From: Burkholderiaceae bacterium
Lineage (GTDB): Bacteria > Pseudomonadota > Gammaproteobacteria > Burkholderiales > Burkholderiaceae_C
Assembly (NCBI GenBank): GCA_004299095.1
Contig: SCQQ01000105.1
Location: forward strand, 1 to 61,281
Length of the DNA stretch: 61,281 nucleotides
Direction: 5' to 3'
Shown: positions 1 to 9,145 of the stretch, in pieces
Numbering within the stretch: position 1 is the stretch's first letter
Layout of the letters: each line of letters starts with the position of its first letter
Notes under the pieces: generated by a model
What the model saw: the letters and a program-made list of their open reading frames with translations, nothing else
What the model was told of the DNA's origin: nothing
Database searches by the model: none
Translations under genes and position numbers: made by a program

Positions 1-12
1 GCCGCGAGCGGG

Positions 13-1149
13 TCACGGAAACAGCGTCCTACCAGTCAGGCGTTGGTGCTCGCGCAGGGCGAAGCGGTCGGTCATGCCGGCGATGTAATCCGCCACGGCA
101 CGCTCGCGATCGACACGCTCTGCGAAGCTGGGACGCAGCTCTTCCGGGCGATCCAGATAGAGCGCAAACAACTCGCGCACCACCTGCTGGGCGCGCCGGT
201 TGATGTCGACCACTTGCGGATGCCGATACAGATTGCGGAACAGAAAGTGCTTGAGTTCAGTGGAATCCGCGCGCATCGCGTCGCTGAAATGCACCAGCGG
301 CGCGCTGGCGCGCACCGCGTCCACGTCGGCCGGCGCTGCTGCATCAATGCTGGCCTGCGTGGCCGCGATCACGTCATAGACCTGGGCCGACAGCATGCGG
401 CGGATGGCTTCGTACAGCAGCCGGCGGCCTTTGATGTCCGGCCAATCCCGATGAGCCTGGTCGCAATGGCGGGCAAACAGCGGCACGATGGCGAGTTGCT
501 CCAGCGTGATCAGGCCGGAGCGCACGCCGTCGTCGATGTCGTGCGCGTTGTAGGCGATTTCGTCGGCCAGATTGGCCAGTTGCGCTTCCAGGCTGGGCTG
601 CGTGCCCGCGATGAAGCGCCGCCCCACGCCGCCGGGCTCCTGCACTTCCAGCGCATGCGCTTGGCGCTGCGTGCAGTGCTTCAGGATGCCCTCGCGCGTT
701 TCGAACGTCAGATTCAGGCCGTCGTGATCGGGGTAGCGGTGTTCCAACTCGTCGACCACGCGCAGGCTTTGGCGGTTGTGCTCGAAGCCGCCGAAATCGC
801 GCATGCAGTCGTTCAACGTGTCCTGGCCGGCGTGACCGAACGGCGTGTGGCCGAGGTCGTGCGCCAGCGCAATCGCTTCCACCAGGTCTTCGTGCAGCCG
901 CAGCGGTCGGGCGATGTCGCGCGCCAGTTGCGCCACTTCAAGCGAATGCGTAAGGCGCGTACGAAACAGATCGCCTTCATGGTTCAGGAAAACCTGGGTC
1001 TTGTACACCAGTCGCCGGAAGGCGGTCGAGTGCACGATGCGGTCGCGGTCGCGCTGGAAATCGTTGCGCGTGGGCGCGGGTGGGACGGGATGACGGCGGC
1101 CGCGCGAGTGTGCGGGATCGCAGGCATAGCGCGCCAAGGGAGTACTCAT
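13..1149 (-). CDS. dgt: dGTPase-like HD-domain triphosphohydrolase
   Basis: Deoxyguanosinetriphosphate triphosphohydrolase-like protein, 378 aa from the chosen ATG. It belongs to the HD phosphohydrolase superfamily: the metal-binding signature is visible as RLTHSLEVAQ followed by HDLGHTPFGHAG, and a later ANLADEIAYNAHDIDDG segment supplies the other metal ligands of the dGTPase family. The family cleaves dNTPs to deoxynucleoside and triphosphate; the real substrate of this shorter type is uncertain. An in-frame start at 1224 would overlap the end of aroB; I prefer the ATG at 1149 because the N-terminus MSTPLARYACDP fits the family better. It follows aroB closely on the same strand and is probably co-transcribed with aroK-aroB. 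Confidence 0.88.
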   Translation of the reverse strand: MSTPLARYACDPAHSRGRRHPVPPAPTRNDFQRDRDRIVHSTAFRRLVYKTQVFLNHEGDLFRTRLTHSLEVAQLARDIARPLRLHEDLVEAIALAHDLGHTPFGHAGQDTLNDCMRDFGGFEHNRQSLRVVDELEHRYPDHDGLNLTFETREGILKHCTQRQAHALEVQEPGGVGRRFIAGTQPSLEAQLANLADEIAYNAHDIDDGVRSGLITLEQLAIVPLFARHCDQAHRDWPDIKGRRLLYEAIRRMLSAQVYDVIAATQASIDAAAPADVDAVRASAPLVHFSDAMRADSTELKHFLFRNLYRHPQVVDINRRAQQVVRELFALYLDRPEELRPSFAERVDRERAVADYIAGMTDRFALREHQRLTGRTLFP

Positions 1150-1208
1150 TGGTGACGTGGGCACCGCATCGCCCGCGTGCCCCCCAACCAGGCTCCCAGG
1201 TGGTTGAT

Positions 1209-2336
1209 TCAGGTCGCGCAGCATCGGTCGATGACCTCCCGCACCAGCGCGTCGGGCACAGCACGCACCACCGCGCCATGTCCTCGTTCGATCAAGACAT
1301 AACGGATTTCGCCCGCCTGTGCTTTCTTGTCCACCCGCATGTGCTCCAGGTAGCTCCCGGCGTTGTCCGCCGGGTCGATGACCGGACCGTGCGTCGGCAG
1401 GCCGGCGCGTTCCAGCAGGGCCACCAGGCGCTGCACGAATGCGCGATCCGCAAGCCCCAGCTCCTGCGAAACGTGCGCCGCCATCACCATGCCGGCGGCT
1501 ACCGCTTCGCCGTGCAGCCAGGCGCCAAAGCCCAGTCCGGCCTCGATCGCGTGGCCGAACGTGTGACCGAAATTGAGGATGGCGCGCAAGCCGGCTTCAC
1601 GTTCGTCCTGGGCCACCACGTCGGCCTTGATTTCACAACTGCGCTTGACGGCATGCGCCAGCGCGGGCAAATCGCCCGCCCGCAAGGCGTTCATGTGCTG
1701 CTCCAGCCAATCAAAAAACGCCATATCGGCAATCGGTCCGTACTTGATGACTTCAGCCAACCCCGCGGAGAGCTCGCGCGCGGGCAGGGTTTTCAGCACA
1801 TCCAGATCGCATACCACCGCCTGCGGCTGGTAGAACGCGCCGATCATGTTCTTGCCGAGCGGGTGGTTGATGGCGGTCTTGCCGCCGACGGAAGAATCCA
1901 CTTGCGCGAGCAGCGTGGTGGGGACTTGCACGAACGGCACGCCGCGCATGTAACAGGCGGCGGCAAATCCGGTCATGTCGCCGATCACGCCGCCACCCAG
2001 CGCGTACAACGTGGTCTTGCGGTCGGCCGCGCGCCGCAGCAGCGCATCGAAGATCAGATTCAGCGTGGCCCAAGTCTTGTATTGCTCGCCATCAGGCAGG
2101 AGCAGCCTCGCCACGTGACGGTGATGCCCCGCCAGCGCGCGCTCGAGGCGCTCGGCATACAGCGGCCCGACCGTGGTGTTGCTCACGATCAGCGCATCCG
2201 ACCCCGCCGACACATGGGAAAAGCTTCCCGGATCGGCCAGCAGCGCGCGGCCGATCAGGATGGGATAGCTGCGCGCGCCGAGCGCAATCTCGATGCGCGT
2301 CACGGGCCCGTCTTCAGCCAAAGTTTCTGCAGTCAC
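1209..2336 (-). CDS. aroB: 3-dehydroquinate synthase
   Basis: Second step of the shikimate pathway: converts DAHP to 3-dehydroquinate, an NAD- and divalent-metal-dependent cytosolic enzyme. The 375 aa length is normal. Visible family motifs are the glycine-rich NAD-binding [19 protein letters not shown], the substrate loop [18 protein letters not shown], and the metal ligands in [12 protein letters not shown] and [11 protein letters not shown]. Its start overlaps the aroK stop by four bases (ATGA), so the two genes are translationally coupled; the aroK-aroB pair is the standard arrangement in beta- and gammaproteobacteria. Confidence 0.97.
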   Translation of the reverse strand: MTAETLAEDGPVTRIEIALGARSYPILIGRALLADPGSFSHVSAGSDALIVSNTTVGPLYAERLERALAGHHRHVARLLLPDGEQYKTWATLNLIFDALLRRAADRKTTLYALGGGVIGDMTGFAAACYMRGVPFVQVPTTLLAQVDSSVGGKTAINHPLGKNMIGAFYQPQAVVCDLDVLKTLPARELSAGLAEVIKYGPIADMAFFDWLEQHMNALRAGDLPALAHAVKRSCEIKADVVAQDEREAGLRAILNFGHTFGHAIEAGLGFGAWLHGEAVAAGMVMAAHVSQELGLADRAFVQRLVALLERAGLPTHGPVIDPADNAGSYLEHMRVDKKAQAGEIRYVLIERGHGAVVRAVPDALVREVIDRCCAT

Positions 2337-2899
2337 GACGCAACGTCCTCGTGAATATCGGGATACGGCACACTGACCCCGCCGCTTTCATCAGGCATCA
2401 GTTCCAGTTGCATCAGGATGCGGTGGATCAGCAGCCCGCGCGAGGACCGCAGCACGTCCATCACGAAATGGGCGCTTTCCCGGTAGAGCGGATCACGCTC
2501 GGCGTAAAGTTCTTTCAGGCGCGCGAGCGGATCCGCCACCTGCAGCAGTGGCCGGCGCGTGTCGTGGCGCAAACGGCGGAACAGGAACTCAGGGGCGGCA
2601 CGCAGATAAATGACGGTGCCACGCTCATGCAGACAGCGCCGGTTGGCTGCGCGCAGCACCACGCCGCCGCCGGTCGCCAGCACGCCGGGCGCGCCGTCCA
2701 TCAACTCGTCCAGCACGCGTTGCTCCAGATCACGGAACGCCACCTCGCCCTGGCTCGCAAAGTATTCCCGGATGCTGGTCCCCAGGCGCCGCTCGATCAC
2801 GCTGTCGCTGTCCCAAAGCGGCACACCCAAGCTGTGCGCCAACTGGCGCGCGACGGTTGATTTGCCCACACCGGGCATGCCCACGAGAACGACGGTCAT
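2333..2899 (-). CDS. aroK: shikimate kinase
   Basis: Phosphorylates shikimate at the 3-hydroxyl with ATP; cytosolic enzyme of aromatic amino acid synthesis. The 188 aa protein starts with the Walker A loop GMPGVGKST (about residues 7-15), followed by the shikimate-binding DSD segment, the RxxE-like FRDLEQ and the GGG motif (LATGGGVVL). The LID arginine region [12 protein letters not shown] is present. It overlaps aroB by four bases. In many relatives aroK directly follows pilQ; here an oppositely oriented oxyR and nitrobindin-like gene lie between them, so aroK must have its own promoter in the 2900-3162 gap. Confidence 0.97.
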   Translation of the reverse strand: MTVVLVGMPGVGKSTVARQLAHSLGVPLWDSDSVIERRLGTSIREYFASQGEVAFRDLEQRVLDELMDGAPGVLATGGGVVLRAANRRCLHERGTVIYLRAAPEFLFRRLRHDTRRPLLQVADPLARLKELYAERDPLYRESAHFVMDVLRSSRGLLIHRILMQLELMPDESGGVSVPYPDIHEDVAS

Positions 2900-3126
2900 G
2901 ATGAAAGCGCTATTTTGCGGCCAGCCAACCGCCCTCTCCCGTGGCCATCGCAGCCTGCTCGGGGAAAAATTCGCGCCGGCAGACGAAGTCGATTCGAGCT
3001 TAACCGATTCAATGCCCGCGATCGGAGCGGCCGCACTGGACTGGCGAGACCCATCGACCGGGCATTGGCCAGATCATCCCATTGCAAGCAGCGGAACGCG
3101 CCCTGCGGTACGACCGCATCATCTGG

Positions 3127-3132
3127 TAGATT
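3127..3132 (+). promoter_or_regulatory. candidate extended -10 element for oxyR
   Basis: TGGTAGATT (TG-N-TAGATT) lies about 30 bases upstream of the oxyR ATG. It resembles an extended -10 box; no convincing -35 is visible at the expected distance, which is tolerated for extended -10 promoters. The overlapping ATCTGGTAGAT is a short imperfect dyad that could be an autoregulatory site. Weak evidence only. Confidence 0.3.
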
Positions 3133-3162
3133 GCCCACCATGCCCCACCGAACCGCGACGCC

Positions 3163-4179
3163 ATGAATTTGCGTGACCTGACTTACCTCGTGGCGCTGGC
3201 GGACTACCGGCACTTCGGACGGGCGGCCGATGCCAGCTTTGTCAGCCAGCCAACGTTGTCAACCCAAATCAAGAAGCTGGAAGCCGAACTGGGCGTGACG
3301 CTGATCGACCGCGCACCGCGCAAGGTTCTGCTGACCGATGCCGGCGAGCAGATCGTGGCGCGCGCGCGCAATGTGCTGCACGAAATCGCGCAGATCAAAT
3401 CCATCGCACGGCAGCAGCAAGACCCGGAATCGGGCACGCTGCGCCTCGGCATTTTTCCAACGCTCGGGCCGTACCTGCTGCCGCACGTGCTGGACCGTTT
3501 GCGCACCAGCCTGCCGCGGCTGGAGTTGCTGCTGACTGAAGAAAAAACCGAATCCTTGTTGAAGCGCCTGCACGCCGGCCAACTGGACGCGGCCATCCTC
3601 GCGCAACCCATCCACGATGCCGGCTTGCGCGCCGAATTCCTGTTCGAAGAACCGTTCGTACTGGCCACGCCCAGCGGACACGCACTCGCCGGAAAGCCCG
3701 CGCTCAGGGTGGCCGATCTCGCGCACCAGCAACTGCTCCTGCTGGAAGAAGGCCATTGCCTGCGGGATCAGGCCCTTGAAGTCTGCCACCTGTCCAACGC
3801 CAGCGAGAGAAGCGAATTTCGCGCCACCAGCCTGGAAACCCTGCGGCAAATGGTCGCCATGAACGTCGGCATCACGCTGCTGCCGGTGCTGGCCGTGCAA
3901 CCGCCCATTGCGCGCACCGCCAACATCTGCCTGACCGCGTTCCAGGGCGCTCATCCAAGCCGGCGGCTGGCGATTTTCTGGCGCAAGACGTCGGCGCTGC
4001 ACGAGTTGCTGCTGAAAGTGGCCCGCATCTTTCAAAGCCTGCCGGTGGCGCTGCTGGACCCGTGCGCGGCAAGCCATCCAACCGGACGATCCACAAACAA
4101 TCGCCAACCTGGAACCGAACCCGCGCAAACGCAGGCCTTGCGCCAGCCATCCAAAGCGCCGGTTCAGGGGCGCCCGTAA
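3163..4179 (+). CDS. oxyR: OxyR hydrogen-peroxide-sensing LysR regulator
   Basis: LysR-type activator of peroxide-defence genes. The N-terminal winged helix-turn-helix (about residues 1-60) includes SFVSQPTLSTQIKKLE. The redox centre of OxyR is present at exactly the Escherichia coli positions: Cys199 in GHCLRDQ and Cys208 nine residues later, followed by the family motif FRATSLETLRQMVA. That distinguishes it from generic LysR proteins. The last ~35 residues form a polar Pro/Gln/Thr-rich tail beyond the normal OxyR end; its role is unknown. Divergent from aroK, with a nitrobindin-like gene 170 bases downstream on the same strand. Confidence 0.93.
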   Translation: MNLRDLTYLVALADYRHFGRAADASFVSQPTLSTQIKKLEAELGVTLIDRAPRKVLLTDAGEQIVARARNVLHEIAQIKSIARQQQDPESGTLRLGIFPTLGPYLLPHVLDRLRTSLPRLELLLTEEKTESLLKRLHAGQLDAAILAQPIHDAGLRAEFLFEEPFVLATPSGHALAGKPALRVADLAHQQLLLLEEGHCLRDQALEVCHLSNASERSEFRATSLETLRQMVAMNVGITLLPVLAVQPPIARTANICLTAFQGAHPSRRLAIFWRKTSALHELLLKVARIFQSLPVALLDPCAASHPTGRSTNNRQPGTEPAQTQALRQPSKAPVQGRP

Positions 4180-4349
4180 CTTGCTCAAACAGGTTCAGGC
4201 GGGTACCCGCGGTGAATCAAACAAGCGCAGGTGACGGGCCGTTTCAATAGGACGCATCTATCCCCCACATCAAATCAATCGATTGGACACACTCCCGGCG
4301 AACGCACTAAGCTTGGGCCTTCTTTCAACATTCAACAAGGAGCATCAGC

Positions 4350-4955
4350 ATGGCGGAAACAATTCAAGGGCCGCAACGCCTGGGACCGCTGACCTGGCTG
4401 GTCGGCGAATGGGAAGGCAACGTCGGCGTCGACCTGTCCTACCACAACAACGACGATGAAACCGGCAAAACCGGCTACTTCGAAAAAGCTCATTTCCATC
4501 CGATCCCGACAACCCAGAACGGCAAGCAGTTCCTGGAAGGCCTGACCTATCAGATGACTGCCTGGCGCCACGGCGAAGAAGCCTCCGATCCCTTCCACGA
4601 CGAAGTGGGTTACATGCTGTGGGACAAGCCCACCGGCCAAGTGATGCGCACCGTCGTGTTCGGCCGCGGCATCGCCATGATCGTGGGCGGTACGGCCAAA
4701 GTCCACGACACCAGCTTTCACCTCAGGGCCACGCCGGGTGACGCGAACTACGGCATTCTGCAAAACAAGTACCTGTCGGAGCGGGCCGAATTGCGCGGGT
4801 TTGAAAGCACGTTCACGATGAACAAGGACGGCACCATCCACTACAAGCAGGACTTGATCCTGAAACTGGCGGCGCTGGGTGGCAAGGAAATGCACCACAC
4901 CGACGAGAACACGTTGCATCTGGTCAAGCGTTACCACCCGAGCGCCGAAGCGTAA
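4350..4955 (+). CDS. nitrobindin-like heme-binding beta-barrel protein (FABP/THAP4 type)
   Basis: 201 aa protein with the N-terminal LTWLVGEWEGNVGVD, the Gly-x-Trp-x-Gly signature of the small beta-barrel family that includes nitrobindins and the heme domain of THAP4. Nitrobindins bind ferric heme and react with NO and peroxynitrite; the family role in bacteria is still poorly defined. The start is fixed by AAGGAG at 4337-4342, seven bases before ATG. A strong terminator follows. Position just after oxyR suggests a link to reactive oxygen/nitrogen stress (inference). It is longer than minimal nitrobindins (~160 aa), so function is assigned at family level only. Confidence 0.72.
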   Translation: MAETIQGPQRLGPLTWLVGEWEGNVGVDLSYHNNDDETGKTGYFEKAHFHPIPTTQNGKQFLEGLTYQMTAWRHGEEASDPFHDEVGYMLWDKPTGQVMRTVVFGRGIAMIVGGTAKVHDTSFHLRATPGDANYGILQNKYLSERAELRGFESTFTMNKDGTIHYKQDLILKLAALGGKEMHHTDENTLHLVKRYHPSAEA

Positions 4956-4980
4956 TCCGCGGCCATCGCTCACGCAGCAA

Positions 4981-5006
4981 AAAGCCCGCGGCAACGCGGG
5001 CTTTTT
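4981..5006 (+). terminator. Rho-independent terminator after the nitrobindin-like gene
   Basis: Perfect 10-bp stem AAAAGCCCGC (4981-4990) / GCGGGCTTTT (4997-5006) around a six-base loop, continuing into a T run on the plus strand. The A run on the other side means it could also stop pilQ transcripts arriving on the minus strand, although pilQ ends 110 bases away. Confidence 0.88.
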
Positions 5007-5119
5007 TGTGGTCCCGAAGATGATCAGCCCCCGCTGACGGTTTGTCGTCCTTCGCAGTGCGGGATGGCTCCGGAAAGACGCGGCGACACCAAGTGACTTG
5101 GGACCCTTCGAGCGCGACC

Positions 5120-7267
5120 TCAGCGCATCGCCGTCCGCTCCGACACCACCTTGGGCGTGATGAAGATCAGCAATTCCTGCTTGTTAGACTGCTTCGTCGT
5201 TTGCTTGAAGAGATTCCCCAGGACCGGGATGTCGCCCAAGAGCGGCACCTTGTTGACGGAATCGCTTTCGCTCAGCTCGTAAATACCGCCGATGACCACA
5301 GTGCCGCCGTTTTCGACCAGCACCTGCGTCTGCACGCGCTTGGTGTTGATCGACACGCCGCCCTCCACCGTTTGTCCCGGGCTGTCCTTGTTGACAGTCA
5401 GGTCGAGGATGATGTTGCCCTCGGGCGTGATCTGCGGCGTGACTTCCAGGCTCAGGACGGCCTTGCGGAAAGTCACGGCGGTCGCGCCGCTGGAAGTCGC
5501 TTGCTGGTACGGAATTTCCGTGCCTTGTTCGATGATGGCCTTGGTTTGATCGGCCGTGACCACGCGCGGACTCGACACGATGCGCCCGCGCCCATCCGCT
5601 TCGAGCGCCGACAGTTCCAGGCTCAGGAAGTGATTGGCGGCTGAATTGAACAACGTGACCGCAAAGTTGCCCGGGTTCACGCCTGGGGCGATCGTCGAGG
5701 TGTCCGCCGGCAGGTTGACGAACGCGGAATTGAGCGCGCTCGCTGCCGCGGAAGTTGAACCTCCAGTCACAGGACTGATGGCATCGTAGGCACCCCCGGC
5801 CGCATAGCCTCCCGAAGTCGTGACCCCAGGGGCCTGATTTCCGAGTCGACCGCCGAGGCGCGCGCCCAGCGAACGGCCGAAGTTGTCAGTGGCCTCGACG
5901 ATGCGCGCCTCGATCAGCACCTGCCGCACCGGGACGTCGAGCTTGGCGATCATCTGGCGAATTTTGTCGAGTCGCGACGGGATGTCGGTGATAAACAGCT
6001 GATTCGTCCGCGGCTCCGCAATCACCGATCCACGAGAACTCAACATGCTGCCGGTCGTACCGCTGGTACCCCCACCACCGCCACCCGTCCCCGAGTTGCT
6101 CAACTGGTTCTTGATTTCCGTCGCCTTGGTGTAGTTGAGTTGGAATGATTCGGTTTGCAGCGGCTCCAGATCACGGATGGAGGCCTGCGCTTCCAGGTCC
6201 GCTTTCTCTTTGGCCGCCATCTCGTCCTTGGGCGCGATCTGGAGCACGTTGCCGACGCGCTTCATGCCCAGGTTCTTGGCCTGCAGAATGATGTCCAGCG
6301 CCTGGTCCCACGGCACGTCCTTGAGGCGCAGCGTGAGATTCCCCTGCACCGAGTCTGACGTGACGATATTGAAGTTGGTGAAATCGGCAATCACCTGCAG
6401 CAGCGAGCGCACGTCGATGTTCTGGAAGTTGAGCGACAGTTTCTCGCCGTGGTAGCCCGGGCCTTGCGTCAACTTGTTCGGATCGGTCTTCTGGTGCCGC
6501 ACTTCCACCACGAGCTGGTTGTCGCTTTGATAGGCGCTGTACTCCCAGGGGCCGGCCATGTCGATCACCATGCGCACCCGGTCGCGCGCCTGCGTGGTGC
6601 TGACGGTCTGCACCGGCGTACCGAAATCCGACACGTCCAGGCGCCGGCGCAAGCCTTCGGGCAAGCTCGTTTTCAGAAATTCAACCACCAGGCTCTGGCC
6701 GTGCTGCTGGATGTCGACGCCGACCTGGTTGTTGGCCAGGCCGACGATCACACGACCCGCGTTCTCGACGCCACGCTTGAAATCGATGTCGCGCAACGGC
6801 AACGTGTCTTCGTTCTGATTTTGCGCAAACGCCACCTGCGCCGGCGCTGGCACCGATTCAGCGATCGCCGGCGCCAGCGTCACCAATACGCTCTTGCCAC
6901 GCAGTTCGGTGCGATACGTGGTGGAACGATTAAGACTCAGCACCACGCGCGTCAAACCGGACACCTGCGCAATCTTTGCGGAACGCACGTTGCCCTGGTT
7001 GACGGGGATCGAACTCTCCCCCGTGCCATTGGTCACCCCGGGGAAATCCAGCGCGATGTTGGCTGGCGCCCGGGTTGCAAATCCCGAAGGCGGCGCCGCG
7101 AGCGGTTGATTCAGATCAATCCGCACGACCTCGCTGCCGCCCTGGACTGACGCCGTCACCGATTCGATGCGCGTTTGCGCCAGCGCCAGTGTCGTCGTCG
7201 CCATCCAGCCCACCACGACCGCCACGCCCCAGCGCGCCAAGAATCCAATCGGCGCTCCTCTAACCAT
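5120..7267 (-). CDS. pilQ: type IV pilus secretin PilQ
   Basis: Outer-membrane secretin through which the type IV pilus is extruded. From ATG 7267 it is 715 aa: signal peptide (hydrophobic core WGVAVVVGWMATTTLALAQ), AMIN-type beta domains that bind peptidoglycan (about residues 30-260), secretin/TonB short N-terminal domain (LNFQNIDVRSLLQVIADFT), an N1 domain with a Gly/Ser/Thr-rich loop (residues ~410-430), and the C-terminal secretin domain ending VPLLGDIPVLGNLFKQTTK. An upstream in-frame ATG at 7321 lies deep in pilP and lacks a signal-peptide context; the chosen start overlaps the pilP stop by eight bases. Last gene of the pilMNOPQ operon. Confidence 0.96.
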   Translation of the reverse strand: MVRGAPIGFLARWGVAVVVGWMATTTLALAQTRIESVTASVQGGSEVVRIDLNQPLAAPPSGFATRAPANIALDFPGVTNGTGESSIPVNQGNVRSAKIAQVSGLTRVVLSLNRSTTYRTELRGKSVLVTLAPAIAESVPAPAQVAFAQNQNEDTLPLRDIDFKRGVENAGRVIVGLANNQVGVDIQQHGQSLVVEFLKTSLPEGLRRRLDVSDFGTPVQTVSTTQARDRVRMVIDMAGPWEYSAYQSDNQLVVEVRHQKTDPNKLTQGPGYHGEKLSLNFQNIDVRSLLQVIADFTNFNIVTSDSVQGNLTLRLKDVPWDQALDIILQAKNLGMKRVGNVLQIAPKDEMAAKEKADLEAQASIRDLEPLQTESFQLNYTKATEIKNQLSNSGTGGGGGGTSGTTGSMLSSRGSVIAEPRTNQLFITDIPSRLDKIRQMIAKLDVPVRQVLIEARIVEATDNFGRSLGARLGGRLGNQAPGVTTSGGYAAGGAYDAISPVTGGSTSAAASALNSAFVNLPADTSTIAPGVNPGNFAVTLFNSAANHFLSLELSALEADGRGRIVSSPRVVTADQTKAIIEQGTEIPYQQATSSGATAVTFRKAVLSLEVTPQITPEGNIILDLTVNKDSPGQTVEGGVSINTKRVQTQVLVENGGTVVIGGIYELSESDSVNKVPLLGDIPVLGNLFKQTTKQSNKQELLIFITPKVVSERTAMR

Positions 7268-7814
7268 TTTTCTTCTCCTGTTGCTGCAACTGCAAGGTGG
7301 CGGCCCGTTCGATCCAATCACCAGTCGCGTCCTGCACCACTTCCCGCAAGGTCACTTCATTGTCGGAAATCGCCGTGACCAAACCATAGTGCTGCCCCAG
7401 ATGTTCCCCGACGCGCACCTGGTACAGGAGCCGGTCCACCCGCACCAAGGCCACTTTCTTGCCGCCGCCGTCGAGCGTGCCGACCATGGACATGACGTCC
7501 AGCGGGAACGCTTCAAGCGGCTCCTTGCGCCGTTCCAGTTCACGCGCGATCAGGGACGCCCCGGTATTGCGGGTGGTCTCGGTTCGGAGCACACGGGTCA
7601 GGCGTTCCTGGCTGAACGGGTCGGGCGCCGAGGCCTGGGAGTACGCCAACGGCGTGTAGACCGTGGGCTGTTTCAGGGGCGTCACTTTCGGCACGGCTTG
7701 TTGGCGCTCCTGCGCTATCCAGGCATCAAGGTCCGCATGTCCTTGCGAACAACCCGTTGCCAACAACACGAGCGCTGCCAGTGCGGCGCCCATCGGAACA
7801 AAACGTGGACTCAT
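7260..7814 (-). CDS. pilP: type IV pilus inner-membrane lipoprotein PilP
   Basis: 184 aa lipoprotein linking the PilNO inner-membrane complex to the PilQ secretin. The N-terminus has a signal peptide with lipobox LLATGC (Cys22), followed by a disordered linker and the C-terminal beta domain (VRVGEHLGQHYGLVTAISDNEVTLREVVQD) typical of PilP. Overlaps pilO by four bases upstream and pilQ by eight bases downstream, so expression is tightly coupled. Confidence 0.95.
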   Translation of the reverse strand: MSPRFVPMGAALAALVLLATGCSQGHADLDAWIAQERQQAVPKVTPLKQPTVYTPLAYSQASAPDPFSQERLTRVLRTETTRNTGASLIARELERRKEPLEAFPLDVMSMVGTLDGGGKKVALVRVDRLLYQVRVGEHLGQHYGLVTAISDNEVTLREVVQDATGDWIERAATLQLQQQEKKNG

Positions 7815-8518
7815 TTCGCGCCGCTCGCTTTCGGCTTGGCCTTGGATTTGGCCTGGCGTTGCGCCGCAATCTCATCCGGATCCAGGTAACGGAACGTCTT
7901 GGCCGTCGCCTGCAAAACCAGCACGCCGTTGCCGTCCTTGGCATTGGCCGGGGCAATCGACAGATTGTTGAGCGTCACGATGCGCGACAAATGGGCAATG
8001 TCGGCCGTGAACGCACCAATGTCGTGGAAGCGGCCCGAGATCTTGAGCGCGATGGGCAGCTCCGCGTAATAGTCTTTGACATCCAGTTGTCCTGGTTTGA
8101 ACAAGTCGAACTGCAGGCTCCGGCCCAAACCAGCCTGATTGATATCGGAAAGCAGCGCGTCCATTTCAGCCTTCCCAGGCAATTGCTTTTCCAGGACTTC
8201 GACATACTGCGCGACTTGCGCTTTTTGCTTCTTCAACGCGTCGAGGCTGACCGCTTTCTGTAGCTTGACGTGGTATTCCTGCTTGAGTTTGGTTTCCTGC
8301 CCGCGCGCGTGATCGAGATCCTCGTCAACGCCTTTCAACCACAGGAACCAGAGCACGGCCACCACGAGGACAGCCACCACCACAAACAGGAGATAACGGG
8401 GCAGCCACGGCCACGATGCGCCATCCTGCAGATTCAGCCCTTGGAACTGGGTCGTGATGGCTGCGCGAACGCGCTTGGCATCAACGCTTGCAGCCGGTTT
8501 TTTTTGTTTTTCTGGCAT
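7811..8518 (-). CDS. pilO: type IV pilus alignment protein PilO
   Basis: 235 aa bitopic inner-membrane protein. A basic cytoplasmic N-terminus (Lys-rich) precedes one transmembrane helix (YLLFVVVAVLVVAVLWFLW, about residues 45-63), a coiled-coil stretch (ETKLKQEY...LDALKKQKAQVAQYVEVLEKQL) and a periplasmic ferredoxin-like domain. It forms heterodimers with PilN and binds PilP. The C-terminal ~20 residues are Lys/Ala-rich. Second-to-last position before pilP, with a four-base overlap. Confidence 0.94.
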   Translation of the reverse strand: MPEKQKKPAASVDAKRVRAAITTQFQGLNLQDGASWPWLPRYLLFVVVAVLVVAVLWFLWLKGVDEDLDHARGQETKLKQEYHVKLQKAVSLDALKKQKAQVAQYVEVLEKQLPGKAEMDALLSDINQAGLGRSLQFDLFKPGQLDVKDYYAELPIALKISGRFHDIGAFTADIAHLSRIVTLNNLSIAPANAKDGNGVLVLQATAKTFRYLDPDEIAAQRQAKSKAKPKASGAK

Positions 8519-8524
8519 GGGTTT

Positions 8525-9145
8525 CTAATGCGCCTTGTGGGCCGCTGCCGGTGCCGCGGCAGCCATTCCGGGTTTGCCGGCCGCTTCGGGACGACGCAAC
8601 TGGTAGCGCACCGTGAAGTTGTAGACCCGGCGCTTCTCGTTCGCGCCGAGTGCCACGCTGGACGACACGATTTCAACCAACTCGGGGTGGCTGATCCAGT
8701 CGGAGCCATGGGTCAGGTTGCGCAGCAGCTCGGACACGCGTTCGTTGGACTGCGCCACGCCCTGAATCAGGACGTTGCTGCCCTCCTGCTTGACGGAACT
8801 CAAATAAACGCCGTCGGGCAACTCCTTGACCGATTCGTTCATCAAGTGCACCGGCAAATTACGATCGGTCTGCAGGCTTTCGACGGCATCCTGGCGCGCC
8901 CTGAGCGCGGCAATTTCGTCGCCGAGCGCGGCCACTTCCTTGATTTGGCTGTCCAGCTCGGTCACTTTGCCCTGCAAGAAGGCATTGCGCGCTTGCTGGT
9001 TGCTGATCTGGTTCTGGTACCAACCATAGACGGCCACCGCAACCAGCGCGCCAATCACCGCCGACAGCACCAACGCCCCATTGAAGGTCCGCTGCGCCTG
9101 CTGGCGCGCGATCGCCCGGTGCGGCAGGAGGTTGATCAAAATCAT
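8525..9145 (-). CDS. pilN: type IV pilus assembly protein PilN
   Basis: 206 aa from the ATG at 9145. The conserved N-terminal motif INLLPHR (residues 3-9) is the segment that docks into PilM in the cytoplasm. One transmembrane helix (ALVLSAVIGALVAVAVYGW) follows, then a coiled coil and a periplasmic ferredoxin-like domain. A further upstream in-frame ATG is possible but would put ten residues before the PilM-binding motif; the chosen start gives the normal N-terminus and a four-base ATGA overlap with pilM. Confidence 0.95.
   Translation of the reverse strand: MILINLLPHRAIARQQAQRTFNGALVLSAVIGALVAVAVYGWYQNQISNQQARNAFLQGKVTELDSQIKEVAALGDEIAALRARQDAVESLQTDRNLPVHLMNESVKELPDGVYLSSVKQEGSNVLIQGVAQSNERVSELLRNLTHGSDWISHPELVEIVSSSVALGANEKRRVYNFTVRYQLRRPEAAGKPGMAAAAPAAAHKAH

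Noticed and set aside
43-1155. Plus-strand frame opposite the dGTPase-like gene
   Set aside because: No family motif; the minus-strand frame has the HD-domain signature.
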